A DNA stretch of 64,000 nucleotides, taken from contig UQER01000004.1 of NCBI GenBank assembly GCA_900540205.1, forward strand, positions 62,001 through 126,000, in the 5' to 3' direction. Origin of the DNA: an uncultured Porphyromonadaceae bacterium (GTDB lineage: Bacteria; Bacteroidota; Bacteroidia; Bacteroidales; Muribaculaceae). Made by a program: the position numbers and the translations under genes. Below, one piece after another: positions 1 through 9,056 of this stretch (the stretch's first letter is position 1; every line of letters starts with the position of its first letter). Below the pieces are notes generated by a model. It had not been told where the DNA came from. It saw only the letters and a list, made by a program, of their open reading frames with translations, and did no database searches.

Positions 1-27
1 ACTGAATTATACAAAGAGTAAATACCG

Positions 28-1860
28 ATGAATATTAGCAGGATATTGACGGGAATGGTGCTTGTGGCGACGTGCGCCACGCAGGCGATAGCCATCCACC
101 GGACCGTAAAACTGGATAGCGCCGGAGAGGTGTGGCTTACTTGCCCCGACAGCAACGGCTGGACCTTCCAGATGACCCGGCGCACCCACGGCAATCGCGA
201 GGTAGCGGTAATCGAGATGAAAGCCGACAGCGCCACGGTTCCTCCGCGTTTCAGCGTGGGCTTCAATGTGCCGCTGGGCGAAATCGGCTATCTGTGGCAT
301 GCCGGTGACGACGGCCGATGCCATCTTGTGCCCTCGTGGCTAAAAAAATACACTAGCGACATAGCGTCAGGCATACCGCTCTACACGCTTCTCGATAGCG
401 AGAACACTAACCGGCTTACATTCGCCGTTTCCGAGCCGTTCCGGCGGATTGAGACGAAAGTCGGCGCACTGGAGGATAACGCCCGTGTGGAGGGAGAACT
501 CAGTTTCTTCACTCAACCCGAGGCTCCGTTAAGCCGATACCATGTCGAGATAATGTTTGACGCCGGCAACCGCTTTTACGGCCACGCCATAGCAGACGCT
601 ACCGACTGGATAATGGACTGCTGCGGCATAAAAGCCGCTCCGGTACCCGAAGCCGCATTCGATCCGTTGTATTCGAGCTGGTATCAGTTCCACCAGGATA
701 TGACGGCTGCCGACATCGAAGCCGAGATCCGGCTGGCAGCACGTCTGGGAATGAAAAACATTATCGTCGACGACGGATGGCAGACCGGCGACAACAACCG
801 TGGGTACGCCTACTGCGGCGACTGGGAAGTATTTGAAGGCAAATTCCCCGATATGTCCGCACACGTGGCCCGTGTGCACGATGCCGGAATGCGCTACATG
901 ATGTGGTATTCAGTGCCCTACGTCGGCGTGAACAGCCGAAACCATCAGCGCTTCAAGGGAATGTATCTTACCGACGACAGAACGACCGACGTGCTCGATC
1001 CACGTTTCCCCGAGGTGAGAGAATTCCTTAGCGGCATTTATGAGAATGCATTGCGCGACTGGAATCTCGACGGTCTGAAACTCGACTTTATCGACCGCTT
1101 CAAATTTACCGGTGAAGACCCTGCCGTGGCTCAGAACTACGCCGGGCGCGACATAAAATCGCTGCCGGCGGCTGTCGACACGCTGATGAACGGCATAAGC
1201 CGTCGGCTTCGAGCCATCAATCCCGATGTGCTCATAGAGTTCCGACAGGAATATATCGGACCCGCAATCAGGCAATACGGCAACATGCTGCGTGCCAACG
1301 ACTGCCCGTGTGACGCCGAAGGTAACCGCCGCCGTGTGGCAACGCTGCGCATGACTTCGGGCAACACCGCCGTGCACTCCGATATGCTCGAATGGAACGT
1401 CAGCGATGCTCCCGAGGCAGCTGCCCGCCATGTGCTTTCGGCGATTTTCGGAGTGGTGCAGTATTCCATGATGCTGCGCACTCTGCCTCAGGAGCATCTG
1501 GCGATGATTCAGCACTGGATGGGGTTCAGCCAGAAGCACCGCAAAACGCTTTTGCGGAGTGATTTCAGAGCTCTGTATCCCCAGTCGGGTTATCCGGTGA
1601 TTGAGGCGGAGAGTGACGATGAGCTGATAGTGGGGTCGTATAGCAGCGGCAACATAGTAAGCGTGGGCGATGTGGATAAACCGGTCTACCTGCTCAACGC
1701 CACGGGGCGCGGTTCAATGGCCGTGGAGCTTGCCCGGCAGCCTGTGTCGGCCGAGGTCTATGACACATTCGGCAATCTCACCGCCAAAATCCGTCCGGAT
1801 AAAGGGTTGGGTCGCATAGAGGTGCCCCGAAGCGGCTATGTGAAACTCAACTACGAATGA
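28..1860 (+). CDS. GH36-type alpha-galactosidase, secreted
   Basis: A glycoside hydrolase that likely removes terminal alpha-galactose from glycans in the periplasm or at the surface. Residues 1-22 form a signal peptide. A beta-sandwich-like N-terminal region is followed by a TIM barrel from about residue 215. The barrel carries VDDGWQ (247-252) and GLKLDFID (349-356), where D353 is the expected nucleophile, and RANDCP (422-427), where D425 is the expected acid/base. These motifs are typical of GH36 (clan GH-D). At 610 residues it lacks the longer N-terminal part of some GH36 enzymes. It is the first gene of a tight operon: its TGA overlaps the next ATG (ATGA at 1857-1860). The family call is firm; the exact glycan is unknown. 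The window begins just upstream, so further operon genes may precede it. Confidence 0.88.
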   Translation: MNISRILTGMVLVATCATQAIAIHRTVKLDSAGEVWLTCPDSNGWTFQMTRRTHGNREVAVIEMKADSATVPPRFSVGFNVPLGEIGYLWHAGDDGRCHLVPSWLKKYTSDIASGIPLYTLLDSENTNRLTFAVSEPFRRIETKVGALEDNARVEGELSFFTQPEAPLSRYHVEIMFDAGNRFYGHAIADATDWIMDCCGIKAAPVPEAAFDPLYSSWYQFHQDMTAADIEAEIRLAARLGMKNIIVDDGWQTGDNNRGYAYCGDWEVFEGKFPDMSAHVARVHDAGMRYMMWYSVPYVGVNSRNHQRFKGMYLTDDRTTDVLDPRFPEVREFLSGIYENALRDWNLDGLKLDFIDRFKFTGEDPAVAQNYAGRDIKSLPAAVDTLMNGISRRLRAINPDVLIEFRQEYIGPAIRQYGNMLRANDCPCDAEGNRRRVATLRMTSGNTAVHSDMLEWNVSDAPEAAARHVLSAIFGVVQYSMMLRTLPQEHLAMIQHWMGFSQKHRKTLLRSDFRALYPQSGYPVIEAESDDELIVGSYSSGNIVSVGDVDKPVYLLNATGRGSMAVELARQPVSAEVYDTFGNLTAKIRPDKGLGRIEVPRSGYVKLNYE

Positions 1861-3254
1861 CCATGGAATTTATGAAACTGACATTGGCGCTAACGGGGCT
1901 GTTCCTTGCCATTCCGGCCATCGGCGCCCAAGAACCGACGCCCGAACGCAATGTAAAACTCACAATGGGGCCGGAGCATGTTATCGTGAGAGGCATACGC
2001 CCGGAGGAGAAATTCTGGGGTCCATATCAGTTTCCGCGTCCCTACAACTTAGGCGACCGGCTTGTGGTGTCGGTGCATGTGTCAGACGATAATATCTCGT
2101 CGTTCGGCAACCCATGCCGCTGGTTTGAAAGCCGCGACAAGGGGGCGACGTGGAACGAAATCGACCCCAGGGCCGACGCTGAGTGCGGACTGCTGCTGCC
2201 CGACGGCGACCGCCTCTATTTCCCGCCTGAAAACGGAATTGACGTGAGCGGCTACACCATGACGCCCATCGAACAATACACTCCGGGCTACGACTTCACC
2301 CGGCAGGCCCCGGAGGGGACACTACCCGTGCCCGACGGTATAACCTATTGGATGTGGGGCACGGAGATCCGGGCTTATGACGCTGACCGCCTGCCCGAAC
2401 CGTTATGCCGCAAAGAGTGGACGGCTCTTAGAATCAAAGCCGGAGAGAAAGAGCCGGTGAAAGAGATGGTGCCGGTGGAGTGGCCCGGGCTGACGCGGGT
2501 AGTGCATTCGCAGGGCGACCGCCATGTGATGAAGTCGATATTTCCACGCGGAAACATGAAGCTCGGACCCGACGGGGCCGTGTGGGTCAGCGCTTTCTCC
2601 GGCGAAGGGCATATCAATCCGGCCAACGGGCAATACAGTCCATACTATTCGGCGGAGCTTTTCCGTTCAGATGATATGGGGAAGACTTTCAGCCGGGTGG
2701 CGCATATGGAATATCCCGCCGACGGCGACAGATATCCCTATCTCAGCGGCGGTTTCAGCGACAGTGACTTCGAGTGGATGCCGGACGGGTCGATGGTGTG
2801 GTTTTTCCGCTCCAACTGGTTTGCGAGTACCGGCGAGGAATGGTCGCCGATGTACTGGAGTCGGTCGACCGACATGGGTAAGAGCTGGACGCGCCCCGAG
2901 AAATTCTCCGACCTTGGCACGCTGCCGAGGCTGGTGAATCTGCCTTGCGGCACGACGCTGATATGCTACGCGCGCCCCGGCACTTTCGTGCAGGCATCGC
3001 TCGACGACGGAGGCACCGCCTGGAGCGAGCCGCTTGAGGTGATGACTCCGGCCGACCGCTCCACACTCGGCAACATACCCGCAGACCATCCGGTTACATT
3101 TCATGAATGGGTGGGCTCGTGCAACAATCCTGAGCTTCTGGCAATCGGCGACAACAGTGCTTTGATATTCTACAGCGACTTCTATTATCCCGACGAGACA
3201 GGAGTGAAACGCAAAACCATACTCTGCCGCCAAATCAAGGTGGAAATTGAATAG
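1857..3254 (+). CDS. BNR-repeat sialidase-like hydrolase, secreted
   Basis: A predicted six-bladed beta-propeller protein of the sialidase/neuraminidase superfamily. At least four Asp-box (S-x-D-x-G-x-T-W-like) motifs are visible: SRDKGATW at 92-99, and later RSDDMGKTF, RSTDMGKSW and SLDDGGTAW. A signal peptide starts near Met6 and ends at about residue 24. The ATG at 1857 overlaps the stop of the GH36 gene. In-frame ATGs at 1863 and 1872 are also possible, and the one at 1872 gives the cleanest signal peptide. Its place between an alpha-galactosidase and a GH3 enzyme implies a role in trimming the same host or plant glycan. I could not identify the full sialidase triad, so another BNR-fold exo-hydrolase is possible and substrate specificity is open. 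Confidence 0.75.
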   Translation: MTMEFMKLTLALTGLFLAIPAIGAQEPTPERNVKLTMGPEHVIVRGIRPEEKFWGPYQFPRPYNLGDRLVVSVHVSDDNISSFGNPCRWFESRDKGATWNEIDPRADAECGLLLPDGDRLYFPPENGIDVSGYTMTPIEQYTPGYDFTRQAPEGTLPVPDGITYWMWGTEIRAYDADRLPEPLCRKEWTALRIKAGEKEPVKEMVPVEWPGLTRVVHSQGDRHVMKSIFPRGNMKLGPDGAVWVSAFSGEGHINPANGQYSPYYSAELFRSDDMGKTFSRVAHMEYPADGDRYPYLSGGFSDSDFEWMPDGSMVWFFRSNWFASTGEEWSPMYWSRSTDMGKSWTRPEKFSDLGTLPRLVNLPCGTTLICYARPGTFVQASLDDGGTAWSEPLEVMTPADRSTLGNIPADHPVTFHEWVGSCNNPELLAIGDNSALIFYSDFYYPDETGVKRKTILCRQIKVEIE

Positions 3255-3286
3255 TACCGCATACAATTTAAACAGACAACTGAAAT

Positions 3287-5551
3287 ATGAAATTTATGAG
3301 AGCAATGATGGCTGCGGCCATCGGATTGTCGGCACTGATGCCGGCAATCGCAGCATTCGCCGACAATGCGCCGGCGCCTTATCTCGATGTCAACCGTCCG
3401 ATTGAAGAAAGGGTGCAGGATGCGCTCAGCCGCATGACCACAGAGGAGAAGGTTGCCATCATCCACGCTCAGTCGAAATTCAGTTCGCCGGGGGTGCAGC
3501 GTCTTGGCATTCCCGAACTATGGTGTACTGACGGTCCCCACGGCATCCGTCCGGAGGTGTTCTGGGATGAATGGAATCAGGCCGACTGGACAAACGACTC
3601 ATGCACTGCTTTCCCGGCACTGACATGCCTTGCGGCTACATGGAATCCGGAAATGGCGGCTCTCTATGGAAAAAGCATTGGCGAGGAGGCTCGTTACCGC
3701 GAGAAGGATGTGTTGCTCGGCCCGGGTGTGAATATCTACCGCACTCCGCTCAACGGACGTAATTTCGAGTATATGGGTGAGGATCCCTATCTCGCCTCGG
3801 TAATGGTTGTGCCTTACATCAAGGGGGTGCAGAGCAACGGTGTGGCCACTTGTGTGAAGCACTATGCGCTCAACAATCAGGAGCAGCGCCGCCACACTAC
3901 TGACGTTGATCTGAGCGATCGCGCCCTTTATGAAATCTATCTGCCGGCATTCAAGGCGGCAGTGACAGAGGGTGGCTCATGGTCGATAATGGGTTCTTAC
4001 AATCTGTACAAGGGACGTCATGTCTGTCAGAACAGCCGCCTGCTGAAAGATATTCTTCGCGATGAGTGGGGATTTGATGGAGCCGTGATCTCTGACTGGG
4101 GTGCCGTGCACAACACGGAGCAGGCAATCGACGGTGGTCTCGACCTTGAGTTCGGCTCATGGACCAACGGCCTTTCCGAGGGGATGAAAAACGCCTACGA
4201 CAGTTATTTCATGGCTTATCCCTATCTGAAACTCATCAAGGAGGGTAAGACGGACTCCAAAGAACTTGACAAGAAGGCCGGCAATGTGCTGCGGCTGATT
4301 TTCCGCACGGCCATGAATCCGTCTAAGCCTTTCGGCTCGATGAATTCGCCCGAGCATGTGGCCGCCGCACGCCGTATTGCCGGTGAAGGGATTGTGTTGC
4401 TTAAAAACGATGGCAACCTGCTGCCACTTGATCTTACGGGGAAAAGGAAGATTGTTGTGGTAGGTGAAAACGCCATAAAAATGATGACCGTTGGCGGGGG
4501 CAGCTCGTCGCTGAAGGCGCGCAGGGAGGTTACTCCGCTCGACGGCCTGAAGCAGCGTGTCGGAGAGGATGTTGATGTGGTTTATGTACGCGGATATGTG
4601 GGCGACCCTGTCATGGAGCAGGACGGCCTGAAGGTGCAGGATATTTCCGACAGCCGGAGCGCTGACGAACTGCTTGCCGAGGCTGTCGATGCTGCCCGCG
4701 GAGCAGACTACGTGATTTTCGTAGGTGGCCTGAACAAAGCTCCGCATCAGGACTGCGAGGATGCCGACCGCGAAGGGCTGGGTCTGCCTTACGGACAGGA
4801 CCGCCTGATCAGCGAGTTGGCCAGAGTTAATTCCAATCTGGTGGTTGTGAATCTTTCCGGCAATGCCGTGGCCATGCCATGGATTAAGGATGTGCCTGCC
4901 GTGGTGCAGGGGTGGTTTATAGGCTCGGAGGCAGGCAATGCCATCACCGATGTGCTGTCGGGTGACGTGAACCCCTCGGGCAAGCTGCCGTTTACGTTCC
5001 CGATGAGTCTGGCCGACGTCGGCGCCCATGCCGCAGGGGAATATCCCGGCAACAAGGCCGAGCTTGACGCATCGAAAGAGTGGGGCGACACCATCAGAGA
5101 GTATTACAACGACGATATTTTCGTCGGCTACCGCTGGGCCGACAAAGAGAAGACCACTCCGCTTTTCCCGTTCGGTCATGGACTGAGCTACACTTCTTTC
5201 GAATATGGCAAACCGACCGCCGATAAAAAGGTAATGACCGCTGACGACATTATCACCGTTTCTGTAAATGTGAAGAATACCGGCAGCCGGGAGGGGAGCG
5301 AGATTGTGCAGCTCTATATCGCCGACAAGAAATCGAGCCTGCCTCGTCCGGTCAAGGAACTGAAAGGTTTCCGGAAGGTGAAGCTTGCCCCCGGTGAAGA
5401 AAAAACTGTCAGCTTCACAGTTGACAAGACTGCGTTAAGTTTCTTCGACGACAAGAAACATCAGTGGGTTGCCGAACCGGGCAAGTTCGAGGCCATAGTT
5501 GGCGCTTCGTCGCGCGACATCAAGGGCTCACTACTCTTCGAACTGAAATAA
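3287..5551 (+). CDS. GH3 beta-glucosidase/beta-xylosidase-type hydrolase
   Basis: A family 3 glycoside hydrolase, 754 residues, that removes non-reducing beta-linked sugars in the periplasm. There is a signal peptide at about 1-25. The (alpha/beta)8 domain holds the nucleophile motif GAVISDWGA with D270, plus the substrate-binding KHY (in CVKHYALNNQE). The second alpha/beta sandwich domain begins around 370 (GIVLLKNDGNLLPL), and a C-terminal fibronectin type III-like domain covers about 660-754. It follows the BNR gene by 32 bases and is the last gene before the terminator at 5711-5755, so it belongs to the same operon. GH3 members vary between beta-glucosidase, xylosidase and hexosaminidase activity. 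The length and FnIII tail favour beta-glucosidase-like activity. Confidence 0.9.
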   Translation: MKFMRAMMAAAIGLSALMPAIAAFADNAPAPYLDVNRPIEERVQDALSRMTTEEKVAIIHAQSKFSSPGVQRLGIPELWCTDGPHGIRPEVFWDEWNQADWTNDSCTAFPALTCLAATWNPEMAALYGKSIGEEARYREKDVLLGPGVNIYRTPLNGRNFEYMGEDPYLASVMVVPYIKGVQSNGVATCVKHYALNNQEQRRHTTDVDLSDRALYEIYLPAFKAAVTEGGSWSIMGSYNLYKGRHVCQNSRLLKDILRDEWGFDGAVISDWGAVHNTEQAIDGGLDLEFGSWTNGLSEGMKNAYDSYFMAYPYLKLIKEGKTDSKELDKKAGNVLRLIFRTAMNPSKPFGSMNSPEHVAAARRIAGEGIVLLKNDGNLLPLDLTGKRKIVVVGENAIKMMTVGGGSSSLKARREVTPLDGLKQRVGEDVDVVYVRGYVGDPVMEQDGLKVQDISDSRSADELLAEAVDAARGADYVIFVGGLNKAPHQDCEDADREGLGLPYGQDRLISELARVNSNLVVVNLSGNAVAMPWIKDVPAVVQGWFIGSEAGNAITDVLSGDVNPSGKLPFTFPMSLADVGAHAAGEYPGNKAELDASKEWGDTIREYYNDDIFVGYRWADKEKTTPLFPFGHGLSYTSFEYGKPTADKKVMTADDIITVSVNVKNTGSREGSEIVQLYIADKKSSLPRPVKELKGFRKVKLAPGEEKTVSFTVDKTALSFFDDKKHQWVAEPGKFEAIVGASSRDIKGSLLFELK

Positions 5552-5710
5552 AATGCCATCGTATGCCCCGGATTTTTACCGCAAAATACACTTGTCTATT
5601 ACCGCAAATAATTGTGCAATATCCTTATATTAAGCAATTAATAGATTCTTCAACGAGGAGGAGTATTGATATAAAATCTGCCCGATTTTAAGACATAACA
5701 AGCTAATATA

Positions 5711-5755
5711 AAAGCGATTGGCAAGCAGTCAAATAAGCTCGTCAATCGCTTTTTT
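5711..5755 (+). terminator. Rho-independent terminator after the glycosidase operon
   Basis: The inverted repeat AAAGCGATTG (5711-5720) and CAATCGCTTT (from 5743) forms a stem of about 10 bp with a 22-base loop, followed by a run of T (5750-5755). It lies 160 bases after the GH3 stop and ends the three-gene operon. Confidence 0.85.
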
Positions 5756-6046
5756 ATTGCCTTTTATACGAATAAGCCATCATTGATAGCCAGGCAGCTA
5801 CAACAGGCTCCTATAATAATCCTCGCATTTGTTTGTCTAAAATACCACCATTTTCCGAGGTTTGTGAGTAATAGGAAGGGGACTCTACCGTAAACGGTGT
5901 AATTGTGAGGGTGTTTATCTAACTATAAAAATGTATGAAAGTTTTTTGTAGTTTTAGAAGGCTTTGTCTATTGTGCTGTCAAAAACAGCCCCTTTGATAT
6001 ATCCGCATTTCTGCTTGTTCAGTTTTATTTCAGTTAAAAGGCCTGA
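5756..6046. other. AT-rich spacer, no gene recognised
   Basis: About 290 bases, clearly lower in GC than the flanking genes, hold no credible open reading frame on either strand. A weak inverted repeat (TACCGTAAACGGTG near 5886) is the only local structure seen. The next open stretch starts at a stop-delimited TTG codon, which suggests decayed DNA. Confidence 0.5.
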
Positions 6047-6253
6047 TTGAACCAGCTCCGAAAGGTCTTCGCGGAAATGCCATCGGAAGTGAAAGCAGCT
6101 TTAGATGGCGACTTCCTTACAGCAATAGCCGAGCAGCCCAACGAGATTCTGAAGTGTGCCATGTATCTGTTCCTCGGCTATCTCGATGGTGCAACCCAAT
6201 TCGCCCGGTCATGCGGAGGCGGTGGCTCATCAAATAAGTGTTTTGTGCGTTAA
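6047..6253 (+). pseudogene. Probable 3' fragment of a larger gene (mobilization-like?)
   Basis: A 68-codon open stretch that begins with TTG directly after an in-frame TGA (6044-6046) and has no ribosome site. Its product is acidic at first, then reads GYLDGAT and ends with a glycine-rich SCGGGGSS segment. From memory only, this resembles C-terminal ends of mobilization or relaxase-type proteins in Bacteroidales mobile elements. The identity is not secure. The TTG start, short length and AT-rich upstream DNA argue for a remnant rather than an intact gene. Confidence 0.3.
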
Positions 6254-6348
6254 TTTATGGGAAAATTTGAGAATGGAAAGCAGCGTTGTTGCATGTGTTG
6301 TAGAGATGATGTAGATTTGTGAAAATAAAAAATTTAAGACAGGATTTT

Positions 6349-7266
6349 ATGACAAAGAAACGTAGGGTGATTCTTGAGGGTCCGGAACCGTTTGGCCACA
6401 GCAACGCCGCCGGTGTGGCCGACAAGGATGTGATGGAGTATGAAGGCTTGAAAATGATGCTCATGACAGCGATGGCGGAGATGCATGTCACCCCCGAAGA
6501 GTATGCCGCGTTTTTGGCTGACGGTAAGTCGAGATCGGAGCGGATGGACAGGCTCAGGGCGATGGCTGCCGATTGTAGATTTGACGGAAATGGCTGCGGT
6601 CATGTTGCCGGTGAGGTGGTGCAGCCCATGCCCGATGCGGGCTGCAAGTCGCTGCGGCTCAAGGTGCAGATGAAGGATGTGAGCAAGCCGCCTATGTGGC
6701 GCGAGATTGTCATTCCTGCCGATTTCAATTTTTCTCAGCTTCATCATGCCATACAGGCTGTTGCGGGATTGGAGAACTGCCATCTGTGGCAGTTCCAGCA
6801 TCAGGCGTATAATCCTGACCTGCAGATAGGAATCCCGGCAGATGATGGCACGGGATTCGGACTTGACGAGTGGACCCACGATGCGGATGCCACGCCGGTG
6901 ACAGGTTTTCTCGCCAAGAAGGGCGACAAGCTCGAATATGTCTACGATTTCGGTGATGACTGGATTTTTACGGTGAGTGTGCTTGAGGTTATCGACCGCA
7001 GGGGCGATGTGGCAGAATGCACGAAGTGGAAGTGCGATTTCCAGCCGATAGAGGATTGCGGAGGGATATGGGCTTACCAACAGCTGCGTGATGCCTTTAC
7101 TGCCCCCAAGACATTGACTTCAAAGCAGAAGAAAGAGCTTGTTGAAACTTTCGGCTTTGAGAATTTCAGCCAGCTGTCGGCCTGGGTTGACGACGCCCTC
7201 ATGGATATTGAATACGTCAATGAGCGTCTGGCGGAAATCCCCGAAAGCGGGCGTCTGGATGATTAA
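6349..7266 (+). CDS. Plasmid pRiA4b ORF-3-like domain protein
   Basis: A 306-residue protein with a PRiA4_ORF3-like domain over roughly the middle and C-terminal part. Diagnostic stretches are the WREI...IPADFNFSQLHHAIQ region and YVYDFGDDWIFTV. The family is widespread, often near mobile DNA, and has no established biochemical role. The ATG at 6349, preceded by AGGA at about 6341-6344, is preferred over an upstream in-frame GTG at 6319. It stands alone between an AT-rich decayed spacer and the tryptophanase control region. There is no signal peptide, so it is probably cytoplasmic. Domain identity is good; function is unknown. Confidence 0.75.
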   Translation: MTKKRRVILEGPEPFGHSNAAGVADKDVMEYEGLKMMLMTAMAEMHVTPEEYAAFLADGKSRSERMDRLRAMAADCRFDGNGCGHVAGEVVQPMPDAGCKSLRLKVQMKDVSKPPMWREIVIPADFNFSQLHHAIQAVAGLENCHLWQFQHQAYNPDLQIGIPADDGTGFGLDEWTHDADATPVTGFLAKKGDKLEYVYDFGDDWIFTVSVLEVIDRRGDVAECTKWKCDFQPIEDCGGIWAYQQLRDAFTAPKTLTSKQKKELVETFGFENFSQLSAWVDDALMDIEYVNERLAEIPESGRLDD

Positions 7267-7373
7267 GAGAGATGCTTGCGCCTGATTGCCATGTTCTTTT
7301 CAGTGAGATAAACCGGATTAGCAGTTGTGAAGACATGGACGCAGAATGAAACTATGATAATTCGGGCGCTTTT

Positions 7374-7405
7374 TTTGTTTGGAGGAAAAATTCTTTGTAC
7401 ATTTG
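7374..7405 (+). promoter_or_regulatory. Bacteroidetes-type promoter for tryptophanase
   Basis: TTTG at 7374-7377, a 20-base spacer and TACATTTG at 7398-7405 match the Bacteroidetes -33/-7 consensus TTTG-N19-21-TAnnTTTG. The predicted transcript starts near 7410, leaving a leader of about 115 bases before the tryptophanase start at 7525. Confidence 0.7.
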
Positions 7406-7408
7406 CCA

Positions 7409-7489
7409 ATGATGCGGAAGCTGCATTGCGCATGCTTCAGGTGGCTCTCACTGAACCGCCATCGCTCACACCATAACCCATATTGTTAA
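7409..7489 (+). CDS. Possible leader peptide upstream of tryptophanase (tnaC-like)
   Basis: A 26-codon ORF (ATG 7409, TAA 7487-7489) lies in the tryptophanase leader. It has a single tryptophan at codon 12, preceded by Arg11, and a proline at codon 24. In the E. coli TnaC arrest peptide the key residues are Trp12, Asp16 and Pro24. Here the spacing from Trp to Pro is the same, with Asn at 16. Weak points: the start lies at or just before the predicted transcript start, so it would be leaderless, and the peptide runs two residues past the proline. It ends 35 bases before the tnaA start. This is a hypothesis, not an established gene. Confidence 0.25.
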   Translation: MMRKLHCACFRWLSLNRHRSHHNPYC

Positions 7490-7524
7490 TCCCAATAACC
7501 CCCTCACAATTTATCACCTATACC

Positions 7525-8904
7525 ATGGAATTACCTTTTGCCGAATCCTGGCGCATCAAGATGGTTGAGCCCATCCGCACCAGCACACGTGAAGAACGCG
7601 AAGAATGGATCAAGGCCGCGCATTACAATGTGTTTCAGCTCCCTGCCGAGCAGGTCTACATCGACCTCCTCACCGACTCCGGTACCGGCGCAATGAGCGA
7701 CCGCCAGTGGGCCGCCATGATGACCGGCGACGAAAGTTATGCCGGCGCCCGCTCGTTCTTCAAAATGAAAGACACTATCGAACGTATCACCGGTTTCCCC
7801 ATTGTAGTGCCCACACACCAGGGCCGCGCAGCTGAAAACGTGCTGTTCAGCGCCCTTGTGAAGGAGGGCGACGTGGTGCCCGGCAACTCACACTTCGATA
7901 CAACCAAAGGCCACATCGAAAGCCGCAAGGCTTTTGCTGTTGACTGCACCATCGACGAAGCCCGCGACACCCAGCTGGAGCATCCGTTCAAAGGCAACGT
8001 GGACATAGTCAAACTTGAAAAGGCCGTGAGCGAAAACGAAGGGCGTGTGCCTTTCATCATCGTGACCGTCACCAACAACACGGCCGGCGGACAGCCCGTA
8101 TCGATGGCCAATCTGCGCGCCGTGCGAGAACTGGCCGACCGTCATGGCCTGCGCGTGATCTTCGACTCCGCACGCTTCGCCGAGAACGCCTACTTCATCA
8201 AGACCCGCGAGGAGGGTTATGCCGACAAGAGCATCAAGGAGATTGTGCGCGAGATGTTCTCGCTTGCCGACGGCATGACAATGTCGGCCAAGAAGGACGC
8301 CATCGTAAACATGGGCGGATTCTTCGCCACCCGCCATAAGGACTGGGCCGAAGGCGCACAGCGCTTCTCCATCCCCTTCGAAGGCTATCTCACATACGGC
8401 GGCATGAACGGCCGCGACATGGAGGCTCTGGCCGTCGGACTTGACGAGAACACCGAGTTCGACAATCTGTACACCCGCATCCATCAGGTGGAATACCTGG
8501 CAAAACGTCTCGACGAGTTCGGCATCCCCTACCAGCGTCCTGCAGGCGGCCACGCCATCTTCGTGGACGCGTCGAAGATCCTCACCAATGTGCCCAAGGA
8601 GGAGTTCCCGGCCCAGACCCTCACCGTAGAGCTTTACCGTGAGGCCGGTATCCGCGGCTGCGAAATCGGCTACATCCTCGCCGACCGCGACCCCGTGACA
8701 CGCGAAAACCGCTTCGGCGGTCTCGACCTGCTGCGTCTGGCCATCCCGCGCCGCACCTACACCGACAACCACATGAACGTGGTGGCCGTGGCCCTCAAGA
8801 ATGTCTACGACCGCCGCAACGAGATAACCCGTGGCGTGAAGATCATCTGGGAAGCCCCCCTCATGCGCCACTTCACCGTGCAGCTCGCTCCCGCAGGAGA
8901 ATAA
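7525..8904 (+). CDS. tnaA: Tryptophanase (tryptophan indole-lyase)
   Basis: A PLP enzyme that splits tryptophan into indole, pyruvate and ammonia in the cytosol. The 459-residue length fits the family. The N-terminus (MELPFAESWRIKMVEPI) is typical, and SAKKD carries the PLP lysine, most likely K257 by comparison with Lys270 of the E. coli enzyme. Other conserved stretches are PTHQGRAAEN, VTVTNNTAGGQPVSMAN and FDSARFAENA. I chose the ATG at 7525; an upstream in-frame TTG at 7483 adds a non-homologous extension. It is a single-gene unit with its own promoter (7374-7405) and a strong terminator (8931-8970). No tnaB-like permease lies beside it. Indole production is a plausible gut phenotype. Confidence 0.95.
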   Translation: MELPFAESWRIKMVEPIRTSTREEREEWIKAAHYNVFQLPAEQVYIDLLTDSGTGAMSDRQWAAMMTGDESYAGARSFFKMKDTIERITGFPIVVPTHQGRAAENVLFSALVKEGDVVPGNSHFDTTKGHIESRKAFAVDCTIDEARDTQLEHPFKGNVDIVKLEKAVSENEGRVPFIIVTVTNNTAGGQPVSMANLRAVRELADRHGLRVIFDSARFAENAYFIKTREEGYADKSIKEIVREMFSLADGMTMSAKKDAIVNMGGFFATRHKDWAEGAQRFSIPFEGYLTYGGMNGRDMEALAVGLDENTEFDNLYTRIHQVEYLAKRLDEFGIPYQRPAGGHAIFVDASKILTNVPKEEFPAQTLTVELYREAGIRGCEIGYILADRDPVTRENRFGGLDLLRLAIPRRTYTDNHMNVVAVALKNVYDRRNEITRGVKIIWEAPLMRHFTVQLAPAGE

Positions 8905-8930
8905 CTTCAGCCCACGCGATACACAACACG

Positions 8931-8970
8931 GCGGGCACAACGTACAATACTGTTGTGCCCGCTGTCGTTT
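8931..8970 (+). terminator. Terminator after tnaA
   Basis: A perfect 11-bp stem, GCGGGCACAAC (8931-8941) with GTTGTGCCCGC (8952-8962), closes a 10-base loop and is followed by a short T-containing tail. It sits 26 bases after the tryptophanase stop. Confidence 0.75.
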
Positions 8971-9056
8971 AATCACCGACATCTAACGCTACACCCCTCC
9001 TGCGAGGGAAAATATTCCAGCATCGGGGGAAGATACACCAGCATACGGATACAGAC

